Source: Anaerolineae bacterium
GTDB taxonomy: Bacteria; Chloroflexota; Anaerolineae; Aggregatilineales; J027
Assembly: GCA_019913005.1 (NCBI GenBank)
Contig: JAIOHL010000083.1
Location: forward strand, 34,198-98,197
DNA: 64,000 nucleotides
Direction: 5' to 3'
Shown: positions 1 to 9,493 of the stretch, piece by piece
Layout of the letters: each line of letters starts with the position of its first letter
How positions within the stretch are numbered: position 1 is the stretch's first letter
The notes under the pieces: generated by a model
Database searches by the model: none
What the model saw: only the letters and a program-made list of their open reading frames with translations
Told to the model about the DNA's origin: nothing
Program-made: the position numbers and the translations under genes

Positions 1-2194
1 CAATTTTGCCGTCTTTCAAATCCTGCAAAATGGATTCTTGCTGCGGACGGGTGCGGAAACGCGACAACATCTCCACACGCATCGGGAACGAAATCACCCG
101 ATTACTAAAGGTGGCGTAATGCTGTTGAGCGAGTACGGTGGTTGGCACAAGCAAGGCCACCTGCTTGCCATCCATCACTGCCTTAAATGCCGCTCGCAGA
201 GCTACCTCGGTTTTACCATAGCCGACATCACCGCACAGCAGCCGATCCATTGGGCGATTGCGTTCCATATCAGCCTTAACTTCGCCAATGGCCCGTAATT
301 GGTCTTCGGTTTCCACATACGGGAACGAGGCTTCCATTTCATGCTGCCACGGCGTATCGGGGCTGAAGGCATGACCACGCACCACACTCCGTGCCGCATA
401 CAATTGCAGCAAATCCTCGGCGACTTCTTCCACCGCTTTCTGGGTGCGTTCTTTCGTGCGTGCCCATTCGGGTGTCCCCAGCCGATTAATGGTGGGTGCG
501 CCGCCATCACTGCCGACATATTTCGAGAGGCGATCTGCTTGGTGAATCGGGACATACAGCATATCCCCACCCGCGTATTCGACCAACAGATATTCGCGTT
601 CGCTGCCGTCTAATTTGCGTTTATGGATGCCCTTAAATTTCCCGACCCCATAATCCACATGCACCACATAGTCGCCTTCGACCATATCGGCAAAATAGGC
701 TTCGGGTGTCATGGGACGGGGCTGAATGCGGCGGCGGGGTTCGGGCCGATTCCACCCAAAAATTTCGGCGTCGGTCAGCAGATACAGACTGGATGTATCG
801 TCATAATGCAGCGTCCACCCCTCGGCCAGCGCCCCCTCGACAAACGTAATGGGTCGCAAGTCTGCTGCCGATTCTATTTTTGTCACAGGCGTCAAATGGT
901 CGGTACGTTCGCCCCATAATTCCGCCACACGTTGGGCTTGCCGGGTCACAATCACCGAAAGTGTGTCGGGACGTTGGCTTTCCTGTAACTCATCCAAAAA
1001 CAGGCGTAGTTGACCTGCATAACGTGGGCCGGGGGAAAATAACTCGCCCAAAATCGGCCCTTTGATATGCTCCACATCGTCGGGTTGTCCCAGATGCAAA
1101 ACGGAGCGCGTGGAAAGTTCGTCAGAAATTTCATCCCATGTGTGATAGGGCAACGGGGCATTCGGTGGTAGGGCGTTCATGCCCTCTTTTTCATCCCGCA
1201 GGCCCAATGCCTGATCTTCTAACTCGCCTATCGTATCGCGCAGACCTGCCCAATCCTCGACCACAATCAAGGTATGGTCGGGTAGATAATCGAGCAGACT
1301 GGTCGGGGTATCATACAGATAGGGCAGATAACTTTCGGCCAGCGGGAAGGACGTGCCATTTTCCAAATGCCGCCAATCCGGGGCAGGCGACGCCAAATCT
1401 TCGTCTTGGTCGGGCAACCCTTCAAACCACTGGGCCAAACGTGCCGCCGCGACGGGCAGTTGACCGGGTAGGGCTTCCCGCGCTGGGGTGGTCACAAAAC
1501 TTTTCAGCGTTTCGACGGAGCGCTGACTCGCCGGGTCAAATGTGCGTAGGCTGTCAATTTCATCGCCAAAAAATTCAATGCGTACCGGGAAATCCATTGC
1601 GGGTGGGAACACATCCACAATGCCACCTCGTCGGCTGAATGTCCCCGGTTGAATGACTACCGTCGCAGCTTGATAACCAACCCCGACCCACTGTTTAATC
1701 AGTTGGTCAATATCAATGCGCTGCCCCACACGAAATTGGCGCGACGCGGCCCGAAAATCCCGTACTGGAAGCGTCACTTGCATCAAGGCATAGGCTGATG
1801 TCACCAGAATCGGCGGTGTAATGGGTTCACTGGTAGCTTGATTCCCCGGCACAATTGGCGGGGCAAGCGCGGCGAGGGTTTGCAGTCGGGCGCGTGTCGC
1901 CACCTCTGTCCAAGGCGCACGTTCATAAAACATCGCGGTGGGTTCTTGGAAGCGTAAAATAGGCGTGTTGGGCAGCCACGCCGGAAGCTGTTCGGCAATA
2001 TCATATGCACGTTCAACCCGTGCCGTCACCACCAGCACGGGCCGAGCCAATTCACGCGCCAACGCCGCCACCACATAGGGCCGCGCTGACCGTACCACCA
2101 TCTGGTCGGGATATGCCTGCGTGTTCAGTGCCTTGACCAGCGACTGAAACGCCTCGGTTCCTGCCAGTACATCAAGCAAGCCGTTCAACTGCAT
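1..2194 (-). CDS. mfd: Transcription-repair coupling factor Mfd (3' end outside window)
   Basis: Mfd is a DNA translocase that removes RNA polymerase stalled at lesions and recruits UvrA. Reading from the ATG at 2194, 731 codons are present and the frame is open to the window edge. The N-terminal UvrB-like part is followed near residue 494 by the RNAP-interacting CarD-like module, with the stretch VEGDYVVHVDYGVGKFKGI. The helicase P-loop GDVGYGKTE lies near residue 660. The rest of the motor and the C-terminal regulatory domain are outside the window. The gene starts 24 bases after the pth stop codon; a pth-mfd pair is a common bacterial arrangement. No frameshift was seen in the part read. 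Confidence 0.95.
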   Translation of the reverse strand, partial: MQLNGLLDVLAGTEAFQSLVKALNTQAYPDQMVVRSARPYVVAALARELARPVLVVTARVERAYDIAEQLPAWLPNTPILRFQEPTAMFYERAPWTEVATRARLQTLAALAPPIVPGNQATSEPITPPILVTSAYALMQVTLPVRDFRAASRQFRVGQRIDIDQLIKQWVGVGYQAATVVIQPGTFSRRGGIVDVFPPAMDFPVRIEFFGDEIDSLRTFDPASQRSVETLKSFVTTPAREALPGQLPVAAARLAQWFEGLPDQDEDLASPAPDWRHLENGTSFPLAESYLPYLYDTPTSLLDYLPDHTLIVVEDWAGLRDTIGELEDQALGLRDEKEGMNALPPNAPLPYHTWDEISDELSTRSVLHLGQPDDVEHIKGPILGELFSPGPRYAGQLRLFLDELQESQRPDTLSVIVTRQAQRVAELWGERTDHLTPVTKIESAADLRPITFVEGALAEGWTLHYDDTSSLYLLTDAEIFGWNRPEPRRRIQPRPMTPEAYFADMVEGDYVVHVDYGVGKFKGIHKRKLDGSEREYLLVEYAGGDMLYVPIHQADRLSKYVGSDGGAPTINRLGTPEWARTKERTQKAVEEVAEDLLQLYAARSVVRGHAFSPDTPWQHEMEASFPYVETEDQLRAIGEVKADMERNRPMDRLLCGDVGYGKTEVALRAAFKAVMDGKQVALLVPTTVLAQQHYATFSNRVISFPMRVEMLSRFRTRPQQESILQDLKDGKI

Positions 2195-2218
2195 ATTGGG
2201 TTCTTTTGCCACCAAGTG

Positions 2219-2923
2219 TTATGAATTGGGTTGGTCAGGAGAAGGAACAGCGTCGCGTTTTACAAAACGGGCGGCGGCTTCCTCGGCGGTTCCATTTTGG
2301 CGATTCATCGCCGTGTCAATTCCATCTACAAGCCATAATTCAATCGCCTTAATCGCACGACTGAGCGTTTCTTGCAGCAGCACCTCATCTTGTTTCAAAA
2401 ATGGCTGCAACACATACGCAGCAGGGTCCATTCTCCCCGGTGGCCGACCAATGCCGACGCGCATCCGGGCAAAATCTTCACCCCCTGTCTGAGCAATGAT
2501 ATTCCGCAGACCCTTTTGTCCACCTGCGCCACCTTTAGGGCGAATCCGCAGCGTCCCCAGTGGAATATCCAGATCATCCGACACGACCATGAGATGTGTC
2601 AAGGGAATTTTGTAGAAATCCATCAGGCCACGCACCGCAAAACCGCTTTCGTTCATATAGGTCTGGGGTTTGGCGATAATGACCCGCTTGCCCGCAACCG
2701 TACCGTCCGCAAAATAGGCTTTGGACTTGTTGCCATCAAATTTTAGGTCATAGGCTTTGGCGAGGGCATCAATCACCATAAAGCCAATATTGTGCCGTGT
2801 GTCCACATACTGACGGCCCGGATTGCCTAATCCCACGATCAGGTAACGCTCAATACTCACGTCTGGGGTGTCCTCATCCTCTGTTGTAACGTTACGCCTA
2901 AAAAATCCTGCAATCCTCTGCAT
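2219..2923 (-). CDS. pth: Peptidyl-tRNA hydrolase
   Basis: Pth recycles peptidyl-tRNA released by abortive translation. The 234-residue protein carries the family signatures VGLGNPGRQY (Asn34), DTRHNIGF (catalytic His44), KPQTYMNESG (Asn91) and SDDLDIPLG (Asp116). A 25-residue N-terminal extension precedes the core, so it is longer than the usual 185-200 residues. Internal later starts would remove part of the core, so the first ATG is kept. The substrate-binding loop reads GGAGGQKGL rather than the usual GGxGGHNG, so the Asn that contacts RNA in E. coli Pth is Lys here. The gene lies directly upstream of mfd. Confidence 0.95.
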   Translation of the reverse strand: MQRIAGFFRRNVTTEDEDTPDVSIERYLIVGLGNPGRQYVDTRHNIGFMVIDALAKAYDLKFDGNKSKAYFADGTVAGKRVIIAKPQTYMNESGFAVRGLMDFYKIPLTHLMVVSDDLDIPLGTLRIRPKGGAGGQKGLRNIIAQTGGEDFARMRVGIGRPPGRMDPAAYVLQPFLKQDEVLLQETLSRAIKAIELWLVDGIDTAMNRQNGTAEEAAARFVKRDAVPSPDQPNS

Positions 2924-2941
2924 AGCTTGTTAAGCATTTCT

Positions 2942-2967
2942 CCCCTCCCTAAATCGTTAGGGAGGGG
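2942..2967. repeat. Perfect 11-bp hairpin (REP-like)
   Basis: CCCCTCCCTAA, a 4-base loop ATCG, and TTAGGGAGGGG form a perfect 11-bp stem between the Ig-like gene and pth. There is no U-tract on either strand, so it is not a standard terminator. It may be an extragenic palindromic element or a transcript-stabilising hairpin. No second copy was seen in this window. Confidence 0.6.
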
Positions 2968-2991
2968 TAGGAGGTGGGGATAATGGTTGAA

Positions 2992-3732
2992 TCATCCCCG
3001 CCGATCATCATCCATTTCACTGCGAATTTGCCACATAATTTGACGTGCCATCGGACGTAATCTTGCCCTTAAGGCCAAATACCCAGCGAAAAATGCAAAA
3101 AACACCCCAGCGATAATCACCCCATTGCAGAACGCTCCTTGCAGCCGATCAAAATTTAGCGACGACTCCCCGCCAGATGAACTGCTCTGATTGCTGGTAT
3201 CAATCAAGGTTTCAACCGTCGGGCGCGGTGTATTGGTCGGCGGCTGCTGAATTGGGGCGGTAGGCGCAGGTGGCCCCGCAGTGGAGGTTGCAGGCGGCGG
3301 TAGGGGGGTTGGTAGAGGTGTCGGTACGGAATTTAAGACGGTTACATTCCGTACCACAAACTCGACAGGTGGTTCATCGGGTAAATTCAAAAATACACGG
3401 AGGCGGATTTGATACACCCCATCCGCCACGTTATTTGCAACTGTATCCCAAATTTGCAGCGTGCCTTCTGTAATCGGCTGCGAGACGCGCGTTCCAATTG
3501 GCAGCCAGATCTCGTTGGCGTCGGCCATGTTGTCAAATTCGACTTCATAGCCCACAAACACGCTTGGATGGCTAGCGCTACCCGTAATGACCACTTGCCC
3601 GGAGACTGTTGCTCCTTCGGCAGGGGAGGTGATAATGGCAATCGCTGCTTCACGCCCTTGTGCTAACGCTGACGAAGGCGTAATGCTCATAGCGATTAAG
3701 AGCAGAAGTAGTACCGTCGTCGTTTTTGCCAT
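2992..3732 (-). CDS. Secreted, membrane-anchored Ig-like protein
   Basis: The 246-residue protein has an N-terminal signal peptide (MAKTTT, a Leu-rich core, then SALAQG). An Ig/fibronectin-like beta domain follows (from SPAEGATVSGQVVITGSA to about residue 130). After that come a Pro-Thr-rich linker (about residues 135-175), a Ser-rich stretch and a C-terminal transmembrane helix (VIIAGVFFAFFAGYLALRA) with a basic cytoplasmic tail. It should be exported and anchored with the Ig-like domain outside. The start at 3732 is chosen because GGAG lies 9 bases upstream; the longer reading from 3801 would put charged residues before the signal peptide. Specific function is unknown. Confidence 0.75.
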   Translation of the reverse strand: MAKTTTVLLLLLIAMSITPSSALAQGREAAIAIITSPAEGATVSGQVVITGSASHPSVFVGYEVEFDNMADANEIWLPIGTRVSQPITEGTLQIWDTVANNVADGVYQIRLRVFLNLPDEPPVEFVVRNVTVLNSVPTPLPTPLPPPATSTAGPPAPTAPIQQPPTNTPRPTVETLIDTSNQSSSSGGESSLNFDRLQGAFCNGVIIAGVFFAFFAGYLALRARLRPMARQIMWQIRSEMDDDRRG

Positions 3733-3801
3733 TTGCACAAGCTCCATAAAACGATGCAAGCGTTCTAGTTTACAGATTTTTGGGAGCAGATGCAAGGTCA
3801 A

Positions 3802-4701
3802 CTAACCCTTGATTGATCCTGCCAGCAAGCCACGAATGAACCAGCGCCCCATAATGATGTAAACCAGTAGGGTCGGCAGAGCAGCTAAAATCGCCCCCGC
3901 CATCGGCTCATTCCAATCCACCGAAATACCGCCTGCGGTGTCGGCCAGCGGCACGGTAATCGGCTGCCATTTATCTTTGACCAGTGTCACGGCAAACAAA
4001 AATTCATTCCAAATTTGCGTAAACTGCCAAATGACCACTACCACAAAGCCCGGCAGTGAGAGTGGGAATACAATCTTGGTATAGATACCAAAAAATCCCG
4101 CTCCGTCAATTGCCCCGGCTTCTAATAACTCATTCGGAATATCCACATAAAAGTTACGGAAAATTAGGGTGGTGATCGGAATCCCATACACCACATGCAC
4201 CAACACCAGTCCCGGCAGACCACCATACAAATTGACGTTATCCATGAATTTGAACAGCGGAATTAAAATCGCTTGATAGGGGATAAACATCCCAAACAAC
4301 ATCAGTGGAAAAAAGACCGAGGCCCCCGGCACACGCCACTTAGCCAATACATACCCATTCATCGAACCAACCAACGCTGAAATAGCGGTGGCCGCCGTCA
4401 CTAGTAAGAAACTATTCCGTAAATTGGGCGACAAATCATTCCAGACAATCTCAAAACTCTCAAAATTTAACTTAGAGGGCAAATCCCATGCTGTGACCTC
4501 ACGTCCGGCCTCAGAAGCCTCTTTCAAAGCCGTGATAATCACCATATAGACGGGAATCAGGAAAAATGCGGCGAGCAGAATTAACAGCGCATGGGCCGCG
4601 ACACTTCGCAATGATTTATTTCCCAAAATCCGTGCCACTGTCGCTCTAAGTGGCTTCGTCATTTGTATTAGCGTGCGTGGGAAAATAGTTAAGCTGTTCA
4701 T
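3802..4701 (-). CDS. Carbohydrate ABC transporter permease, MalG type
   Basis: Inner-membrane subunit of a family-1 sugar importer, 299 residues with six predicted helices. The cytoplasmic EAA loop reads [20 protein letters not shown], which contacts the ATPase. The start at 4701 is preferred over 4734 because GGAG lies 11 bases upstream and it falls 2 bases after the stop of the partner permease, consistent with translational coupling. It is the last gene of the SBP-MalF-MalG cluster. No ATPase gene is nearby, so a shared MsmK/UgpC-type ATPase encoded elsewhere is likely. Substrate unknown, probably an oligosaccharide. Confidence 0.9.
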   Translation of the reverse strand: MNSLTIFPRTLIQMTKPLRATVARILGNKSLRSVAAHALLILLAAFFLIPVYMVIITALKEASEAGREVTAWDLPSKLNFESFEIVWNDLSPNLRNSFLLVTAATAISALVGSMNGYVLAKWRVPGASVFFPLMLFGMFIPYQAILIPLFKFMDNVNLYGGLPGLVLVHVVYGIPITTLIFRNFYVDIPNELLEAGAIDGAGFFGIYTKIVFPLSLPGFVVVVIWQFTQIWNEFLFAVTLVKDKWQPITVPLADTAGGISVDWNEPMAGAILAALPTLLVYIIMGRWFIRGLLAGSIKG

Positions 4702-4703
4702 GG

Positions 4704-5843
4704 TTATTGCTTCTCCGTCCGTAGATTCGTCCACAGGTAGGGGATAACCACCAACGAAATAGCAAACAGCATCACCATTGCCACTGCGCTACTTCGCGCC
4801 CATTCATTGCTGCGAAAACCCTTAATCATTAAAATACCGGGCACGGTCACATCCGTGTTATCAATCCCTGCCATCGCGTATACAAGGTCAAAGATTTTGA
4901 GCGAAATATGCCCCAAAATGATAATGGCACTCAACGCAATGGGCCGTAACTGCGGTAGGATGATATAAAGATACACCTGCAATTCCGTACAGCCGTCTAC
5001 CCGTGCGGCCTCGCGTAGCTCTTCGGAAATCCCACGAATCCCGGCAAGGAACAACGCCATTACATAGCCTGCCATTTGCCATGTCGCCGCGATGATAATG
5101 CCAGAAAGAGCCGCGTGATAGCCATAGCCATTATATGTCCCGATGTCTAAATTCGGTTTATCAATCGGCAACCAAATGTTGTTCCAAAAACCCGCCGATG
5201 AAATCAGCCACAGCACTACGCCTGCCACTGCCACCCACATCCAACTGAGATGGCGCTTTTGGGCTGTATAGGTAAACAATGCAAAAGCAAACAGGGCGAT
5301 GGCAAGATAGAACAAATCACCACCCTGCATCCACTCAAATTTGAACAAGATGGAGTCGCTGTTGATCCATTTATATTCCAATGGGTCGGCCCCAAATAAT
5401 TTTCGCGGCAGAACATTCAGGCCGCCTCTCGGTTTAAGCAGCCAATTCCATATCGTCCCTGTCACCACAAACGATAGCGACATTGGAAACAAAAAGATGG
5501 TTCTAAAGACCCCCTCACCTTTGACCCGCTGGTCAAGCAAAAACGCGAGGAAAAACCCTAGTGTCAAACAAGCCCCTAAAAAGAAAATAGTGAAGAACAG
5601 AGTATTGGTAAATGCGACGCGGAATTCATAATCACTCGCACTGGACATGAGCGTATGATAGTTATCAAGGCCAACATAATTCTTTTCGACGCCTTTTTTC
5701 AAGGCTGTCCCCGGATCAGTTCCCCAGTCTGAGACCGAGTACCATGCCGTTTGCCCAATGAAATAATAGACAAAAATCGCCAGCAAAATAAGCGAGGGCA
5801 AGATCATCAAAAAGGCAATGGCTTTATCTTTTCGGTTATACAT
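4704..5843 (-). CDS. Carbohydrate ABC transporter permease, MalF type
   Basis: Partner permease of the downstream MalG-type subunit, 379 residues. This is longer than many MalF-type permeases because of an extra region with hydrophobic segments (about residues 140-230) between the early helices and the EAA-loop half. The EAA loop reads [20 protein letters not shown]. The start at 5843 is chosen because GGGAGG lies 7 bases upstream; the earlier codon at 5858 has no such site. It is separated from the binding-protein gene by a hairpin at 5866-5893. Confidence 0.9.
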   Translation of the reverse strand: MYNRKDKAIAFLMILPSLILLAIFVYYFIGQTAWYSVSDWGTDPGTALKKGVEKNYVGLDNYHTLMSSASDYEFRVAFTNTLFFTIFFLGACLTLGFFLAFLLDQRVKGEGVFRTIFLFPMSLSFVVTGTIWNWLLKPRGGLNVLPRKLFGADPLEYKWINSDSILFKFEWMQGGDLFYLAIALFAFALFTYTAQKRHLSWMWVAVAGVVLWLISSAGFWNNIWLPIDKPNLDIGTYNGYGYHAALSGIIIAATWQMAGYVMALFLAGIRGISEELREAARVDGCTELQVYLYIILPQLRPIALSAIIILGHISLKIFDLVYAMAGIDNTDVTVPGILMIKGFRSNEWARSSAVAMVMLFAISLVVIPYLWTNLRTEKQ

Positions 5844-5865
5844 CAACCTACCTCCCAAAAATTAA

Positions 5866-5893
5866 AAGAAAACCCTGCTTTTGGGCAGGGCTT
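5866..5893 (-). terminator. Intra-operon stem-loop after the binding-protein gene
   Basis: On the minus strand CCCTGC-(6)-GCAGGG is followed by TTTTCTTTT. It sits between the solute-binding protein gene and the two permeases. Such leaky terminators usually raise binding-protein mRNA over permease mRNA. Confidence 0.7.
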
Positions 5894-5919
5894 TCTCAAT
5901 TAACTACCGTCTATTCAGA

Positions 5920-7209
5920 TCAGCCACCGCACGCACCGGAGGTTGAGCATAGCTCGACAAAGGCGGCTGCAGCCGCTTCGGGCGCACCACTGGCGGTGAA
6001 CAAATCCACAACGCCGCCAAAGTTACCGGTAAATTGTTCATTGGCCGCGGCACCATGCCACAGGCTACCCACAATCGTGTCAGTCGCCCAGTCAGCGGCT
6101 GCCGATTGCAGATAGGCATTATACAGTTCGGGGTTGGTCACGTCAGCATCAGTACGGGCAGGAATTGAACCCTTAAGAGGATTGAAGGCATCCTGACCCT
6201 CTTTGGAACCCAATACAGTCAGCCACGCAATCGCATTATCGCGGTTGGGCGCACCCAATGGCAGACCAAAGCTGTCAGACAGCATAATGAAGGTGCCATC
6301 CGTGCCGGGAGCGGGAGCATAACCAAAACCTTCACCGGGGACGAGTTCACGGGTGGTGGTCAAATAACCAGCAGCCCAGTCACCCATCACGTTGAACGCA
6401 GCGGTGCCGTCTACTACGCGGTCAATCGCCTTGTCCCATTCCATCGTTTCGTTATCTTCACCGAAGTTGGAGCATTCCAGAACCTTGCCGAAAGTGTCCC
6501 ATACCTTGAGAAAATCTTCGCCCATTAGGTCGGTCTCGCCTGTCCAGATGCCGTTCCAGCCTTCTGGCCCAAGCACGCCAACAGCGATGTTTTCCCAAAG
6601 ATGATAAACCGTCCACGCAAATCCAAGCACCAGCGGCGTCACGCCCGCTTCTTGTATGGTGGGGCACACAGCAAGGAAGTCGTCCCATGTCGCAGGCACT
6701 TCTACGCCCCATGTTTCCAAATTCGCCGGAACATACCACAGCACGTTGGAGCGGTGAATATTGACCGGAACGCTCCAAATGCCCTCATCGGTGGAGATCA
6801 GGTCAACCAAGCCTTCGGGGAAGACATCCAGCCAACCCTGCTCTTCAAATAGGAACGTCAAATCTTCCATACGGTCAGCAGCAACCCATGTACCAATCAG
6901 TTCTTGACCAGCATGGGCTTGGAAGGCATCTGGTGGCTCGCCACCTTCCATACGAGTCTTCAACACTGCTTTAGCAGCAGTGCCGGAACCACCTGCAACC
7001 GTCGCATTAATGACTTCGACATTCGGATATTGTTCATTAAACAGGGCAATCAACGCTTCTAGTGCGGGGCCTTCACTGCCTGCCCACCACGAGAAAATCT
7101 CAACTTCTCCGGAGAGGTCTTCTTGGGCGCGGGCAGCAGGCGCAAATGACCCCACGACTACCGCAATAACCATGACTAAACTGCATAAACTCAGCAACCG
7201 CTTAGACAT
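5920..7209 (-). CDS. Extracellular solute-binding protein, family 1 (sugar)
   Basis: Periplasmic or cell-surface sugar receptor for the ABC importer, 429 residues. It has a classic signal peptide (MSKRLLSLCSLVMVIAVVVG, then APAARAQ). The mature part opens with GEVEIFSWWAGSEGPALEAL, typical of family-1 binding proteins of the kind that bind glucose, mannose or oligosaccharides. The ATG at 7209 has AAGGAG 9 bases upstream; a TTG at 7215 lies too close to that site. A promoter is visible at 7260-7288, and the gene is first in the SBP-MalF-MalG cluster. The ligand cannot be read from sequence. Confidence 0.92.
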   Translation of the reverse strand: MSKRLLSLCSLVMVIAVVVGSFAPAARAQEDLSGEVEIFSWWAGSEGPALEALIALFNEQYPNVEVINATVAGGSGTAAKAVLKTRMEGGEPPDAFQAHAGQELIGTWVAADRMEDLTFLFEEQGWLDVFPEGLVDLISTDEGIWSVPVNIHRSNVLWYVPANLETWGVEVPATWDDFLAVCPTIQEAGVTPLVLGFAWTVYHLWENIAVGVLGPEGWNGIWTGETDLMGEDFLKVWDTFGKVLECSNFGEDNETMEWDKAIDRVVDGTAAFNVMGDWAAGYLTTTRELVPGEGFGYAPAPGTDGTFIMLSDSFGLPLGAPNRDNAIAWLTVLGSKEGQDAFNPLKGSIPARTDADVTNPELYNAYLQSAAADWATDTIVGSLWHGAAANEQFTGNFGGVVDLFTASGAPEAAAAAFVELCSTSGACGG

Positions 7210-7259
7210 ACGCAAAAACTCCTTTAAGTAGAATCCATGTCGAATTCAAGCGAGTGTAG

Positions 7260-7288
7260 ATTTTATCCAATCCATGTCATCTCAGCAA
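7260..7288 (-). promoter_or_regulatory. Sigma-70-type promoter of the sugar-transport operon
   Basis: On the minus strand TTGCTG (7288-7283) and TAAAAT (7265-7260) are 17 bases apart, matching the housekeeping promoter pattern. The predicted leader before the ATG at 7209 is about 45 bases. Confidence 0.5.
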
Positions 7289-7386
7289 ACTCTCGTGTCA
7301 TGCGATTTAACTGACATTTGTCGCCATTAATTGCATTTCCCAAGATATAATTCAGCTTCAAAAAGCATGTTCGAGACTTGAAAAAT

Positions 7387-9174
7387 ATGGCATCTAAATC
7401 AGAAATTACCCTTGCCCAAATCCGTGCCCGTGCCAATAGCCAGAGTTTCACTCGTGGTGAGCAGTATTTTCGCCAAAATGCCATCTCGAGTACGGTCAAA
7501 CGCGGGAACACCATTGAAGCTGATTGTACAGGATCAAGATCGCGGCCCTATCACGTCAAAGCGACCATAGATGAAACTGGCATTTTAAGTACCTCCTGCA
7601 CATGCCAGTATAGTTATGAGGGAGATTGTAAACACATCGTCGCACTCCTCCTCAGCTATCTAAAACGTCCCGACGACTTTGAGAAACGGTCATCCATTGA
7701 AGATGTCTTGCAAAAACGCACCAAAGAGGAGTTGATTAAATTGATCCAGACGATGGTGCGGCACTATCCCGACCTCCAAACCCTTGTGGATCGCCCCGTC
7801 CCCGGCACGGATAGCCGCCTTACCCCCGTGAACACGACTCAGTTTCGCAAAGAACTGCGCCACGCATTTGAAAATCTCAACAATTACGATTATTATGACA
7901 GCGACGTGACCCCTGCCAGTGCAGTCTTTTCCGTCATCCAATCTGCCGAAGATTTTATTGATTTCGCCGATTGGCGCTGCGCCAGTGCCATCTATCAAGC
8001 CATCTTTGAGGAATTTTTGGATGGAGACTATGAATATTTGTTGGATGATGAGGGCGAATTCATTGAGGCTTTAAATGTCGTCGTGGAAAAACTGGCAACG
8101 TGTCTAGAGAAATCCGAAATTCTGGATTCTGATACCGAGCGACGTGCTATCTTCACCACGCTCATGCGGGTTTTCATATGGGATACGGATTTTGGCGGGA
8201 TTGGTTTGGCGGACGATGCCCCGGATATTGTTTTTAAATATGCCAAATCAGTGGACATACCAATCATTCGTGACCAACTGCTTGCTGCCCAAGCCAATCA
8301 TGCCAAGCGTCCTTATTATAGGAAATGGGGACAAGAGGTCTATGACCATGTGTTGATGGAACTTGACACGCTTGACCATGTTGATCCCGAAGTTATTTTG
8401 GAACGCCTCCGTGAAAATGGGCAATATTATCTGCTGGTGACAAAACTCCTTGATCTAAAGCGTTTAGATGAGGCCGTTGAGATTATTAAATCGCACATCT
8501 CAAGCAGGACAGATCAACCTAGAGTGTTGAGCGATTTACAGCAAAGGGGGTATACGGATATTGCCATTCAACAAGCTGAAACATGGCTCAATGCCAACTA
8601 TGACGACTTTATCATCGGTTGGTTGCTAGAACATTTGAAAACCACTCAAGACCACGAGCGCAGTTTTAAATGGCAGTGGATTCGCATCAATAAAACACCG
8701 GACATCCGCTTTTATCCTGAAATAAAGGCAACATCTCAAGCACTCGGCAACTGGGAAATCGTGCGATCTGATTTGCTTAAAAAATTAGAGCAGGCCGGAC
8801 GCTATGATATATTGACCCGTATTTACTTGGATGACCAAGATTGGGATAAAGCATGGGATACGCTCTCAAAAATGCAATCCGAATCATCTATTCATAGCTA
8901 TATGGGAGTATCACTTGATCTTGAGGTTGCTAACCAGTCCCGCATGGCCCGGCCCGAAAAAGCTCTGCCCGTCTATCAAAGATACGTTCGCATCCGTATC
9001 GGTGAAGGCAATAGGCAAAGCTATGCCGAAGCCGCCGAATTATTAAAGACTGTGCGAGAGATATTCAACCTACTCGATAATGTGGCGGAATGGCAACAGT
9101 ATATCAATGATCTCCGCAACGAGTTTAAAAAACGACCCACCTTCCAAGACCAGCTTAATAAAGCCAAACTTTGA
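7387..9174 (+). CDS. SWIM zinc-finger protein
   Basis: The 595-residue protein has a SWIM domain near the N terminus: CTCQ, then about ten residues, then CKH (CxC...CxH, about residues 70-85). SWIM domains bind zinc and mediate DNA or protein contacts. The remainder is predicted alpha-helical and TPR-like (repeated units such as ILERLRENGQYYLLVTKLLD and the AVEIIKSHIS region). This is a common bacterial SWIM-plus-helical-repeat architecture of unassigned function. A TTG at 7378 could extend it by three residues. It is divergent from the sugar operon and transcribed alone, with a bidirectional hairpin at its end. Confidence 0.8.
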   Translation: MASKSEITLAQIRARANSQSFTRGEQYFRQNAISSTVKRGNTIEADCTGSRSRPYHVKATIDETGILSTSCTCQYSYEGDCKHIVALLLSYLKRPDDFEKRSSIEDVLQKRTKEELIKLIQTMVRHYPDLQTLVDRPVPGTDSRLTPVNTTQFRKELRHAFENLNNYDYYDSDVTPASAVFSVIQSAEDFIDFADWRCASAIYQAIFEEFLDGDYEYLLDDEGEFIEALNVVVEKLATCLEKSEILDSDTERRAIFTTLMRVFIWDTDFGGIGLADDAPDIVFKYAKSVDIPIIRDQLLAAQANHAKRPYYRKWGQEVYDHVLMELDTLDHVDPEVILERLRENGQYYLLVTKLLDLKRLDEAVEIIKSHISSRTDQPRVLSDLQQRGYTDIAIQQAETWLNANYDDFIIGWLLEHLKTTQDHERSFKWQWIRINKTPDIRFYPEIKATSQALGNWEIVRSDLLKKLEQAGRYDILTRIYLDDQDWDKAWDTLSKMQSESSIHSYMGVSLDLEVANQSRMARPEKALPVYQRYVRIRIGEGNRQSYAEAAELLKTVREIFNLLDNVAEWQQYINDLRNEFKKRPTFQDQLNKAKL

Positions 9175-9183
9175 CCAAAACAA

Positions 9184-9207
9184 AAAACCAGCCGCTTGGA
9201 CTGGTTT
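9184..9207. terminator. Bidirectional terminator between SWIM gene and tRNA-Ser genes
   Basis: AAACCAG-(9)-CTGGTTT. On the minus strand it is followed by TTTTTTG, ending the tRNA transcript. On the plus strand it follows the SWIM gene stop codon with a weaker U-tract. Confidence 0.6.
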
Positions 9208-9220
9208 CTTGTTGATAAAT

Positions 9221-9314
9221 TGGCGGGGAGAACAGGATTCGAACCTGCGATGCAGCTTTTCAACCGCATAACCGCTTAGCAGGCGGCCCCAATCGACCAC
9301 TCTGGCATCTCCCC
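9221..9314 (-). tRNA. tRNA-Ser(GCT)
   Basis: The acceptor stem is GGGGAGA/TCTCCCC with discriminator G and an encoded CCA. The anticodon loop CTGCTAA sits on a CCGC/GCGG stem, giving anticodon GCT. A long variable arm (class II) and the T-loop GGTTCGAATCC confirm a serine tRNA. Confidence 0.95.
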
Positions 9315-9331
9315 GATTGGGATGTATCTGC

Positions 9332-9418
9332 GGAAGGAGAGGGATTCGAACCCCCGGTGACGTATAACGCCACAACGGTTTTCAAGACCGCCGCTTTAAA
9401 CCGCTCAGCCATCCTTCC
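9332..9418 (-). tRNA. tRNA-Ser(TGA)
   Basis: The acceptor stem is GGAAGGA/TCCTTCC with discriminator G and no encoded CCA, unlike its neighbour. The anticodon loop CTTGAAA gives TGA. A long variable arm and T-loop GGTTCGAATCC are present. It lies 17 bases upstream of the tRNA-Ser(GCT) gene and is probably cotranscribed with it. Confidence 0.95.
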
Positions 9419-9493
9419 TAAGATGTTTTGCCAGTATAGCAGGGCTAGAGGGGCATGTCAACGCCCATTCCCCCGCTTGTTGCTGCCCTAAAT

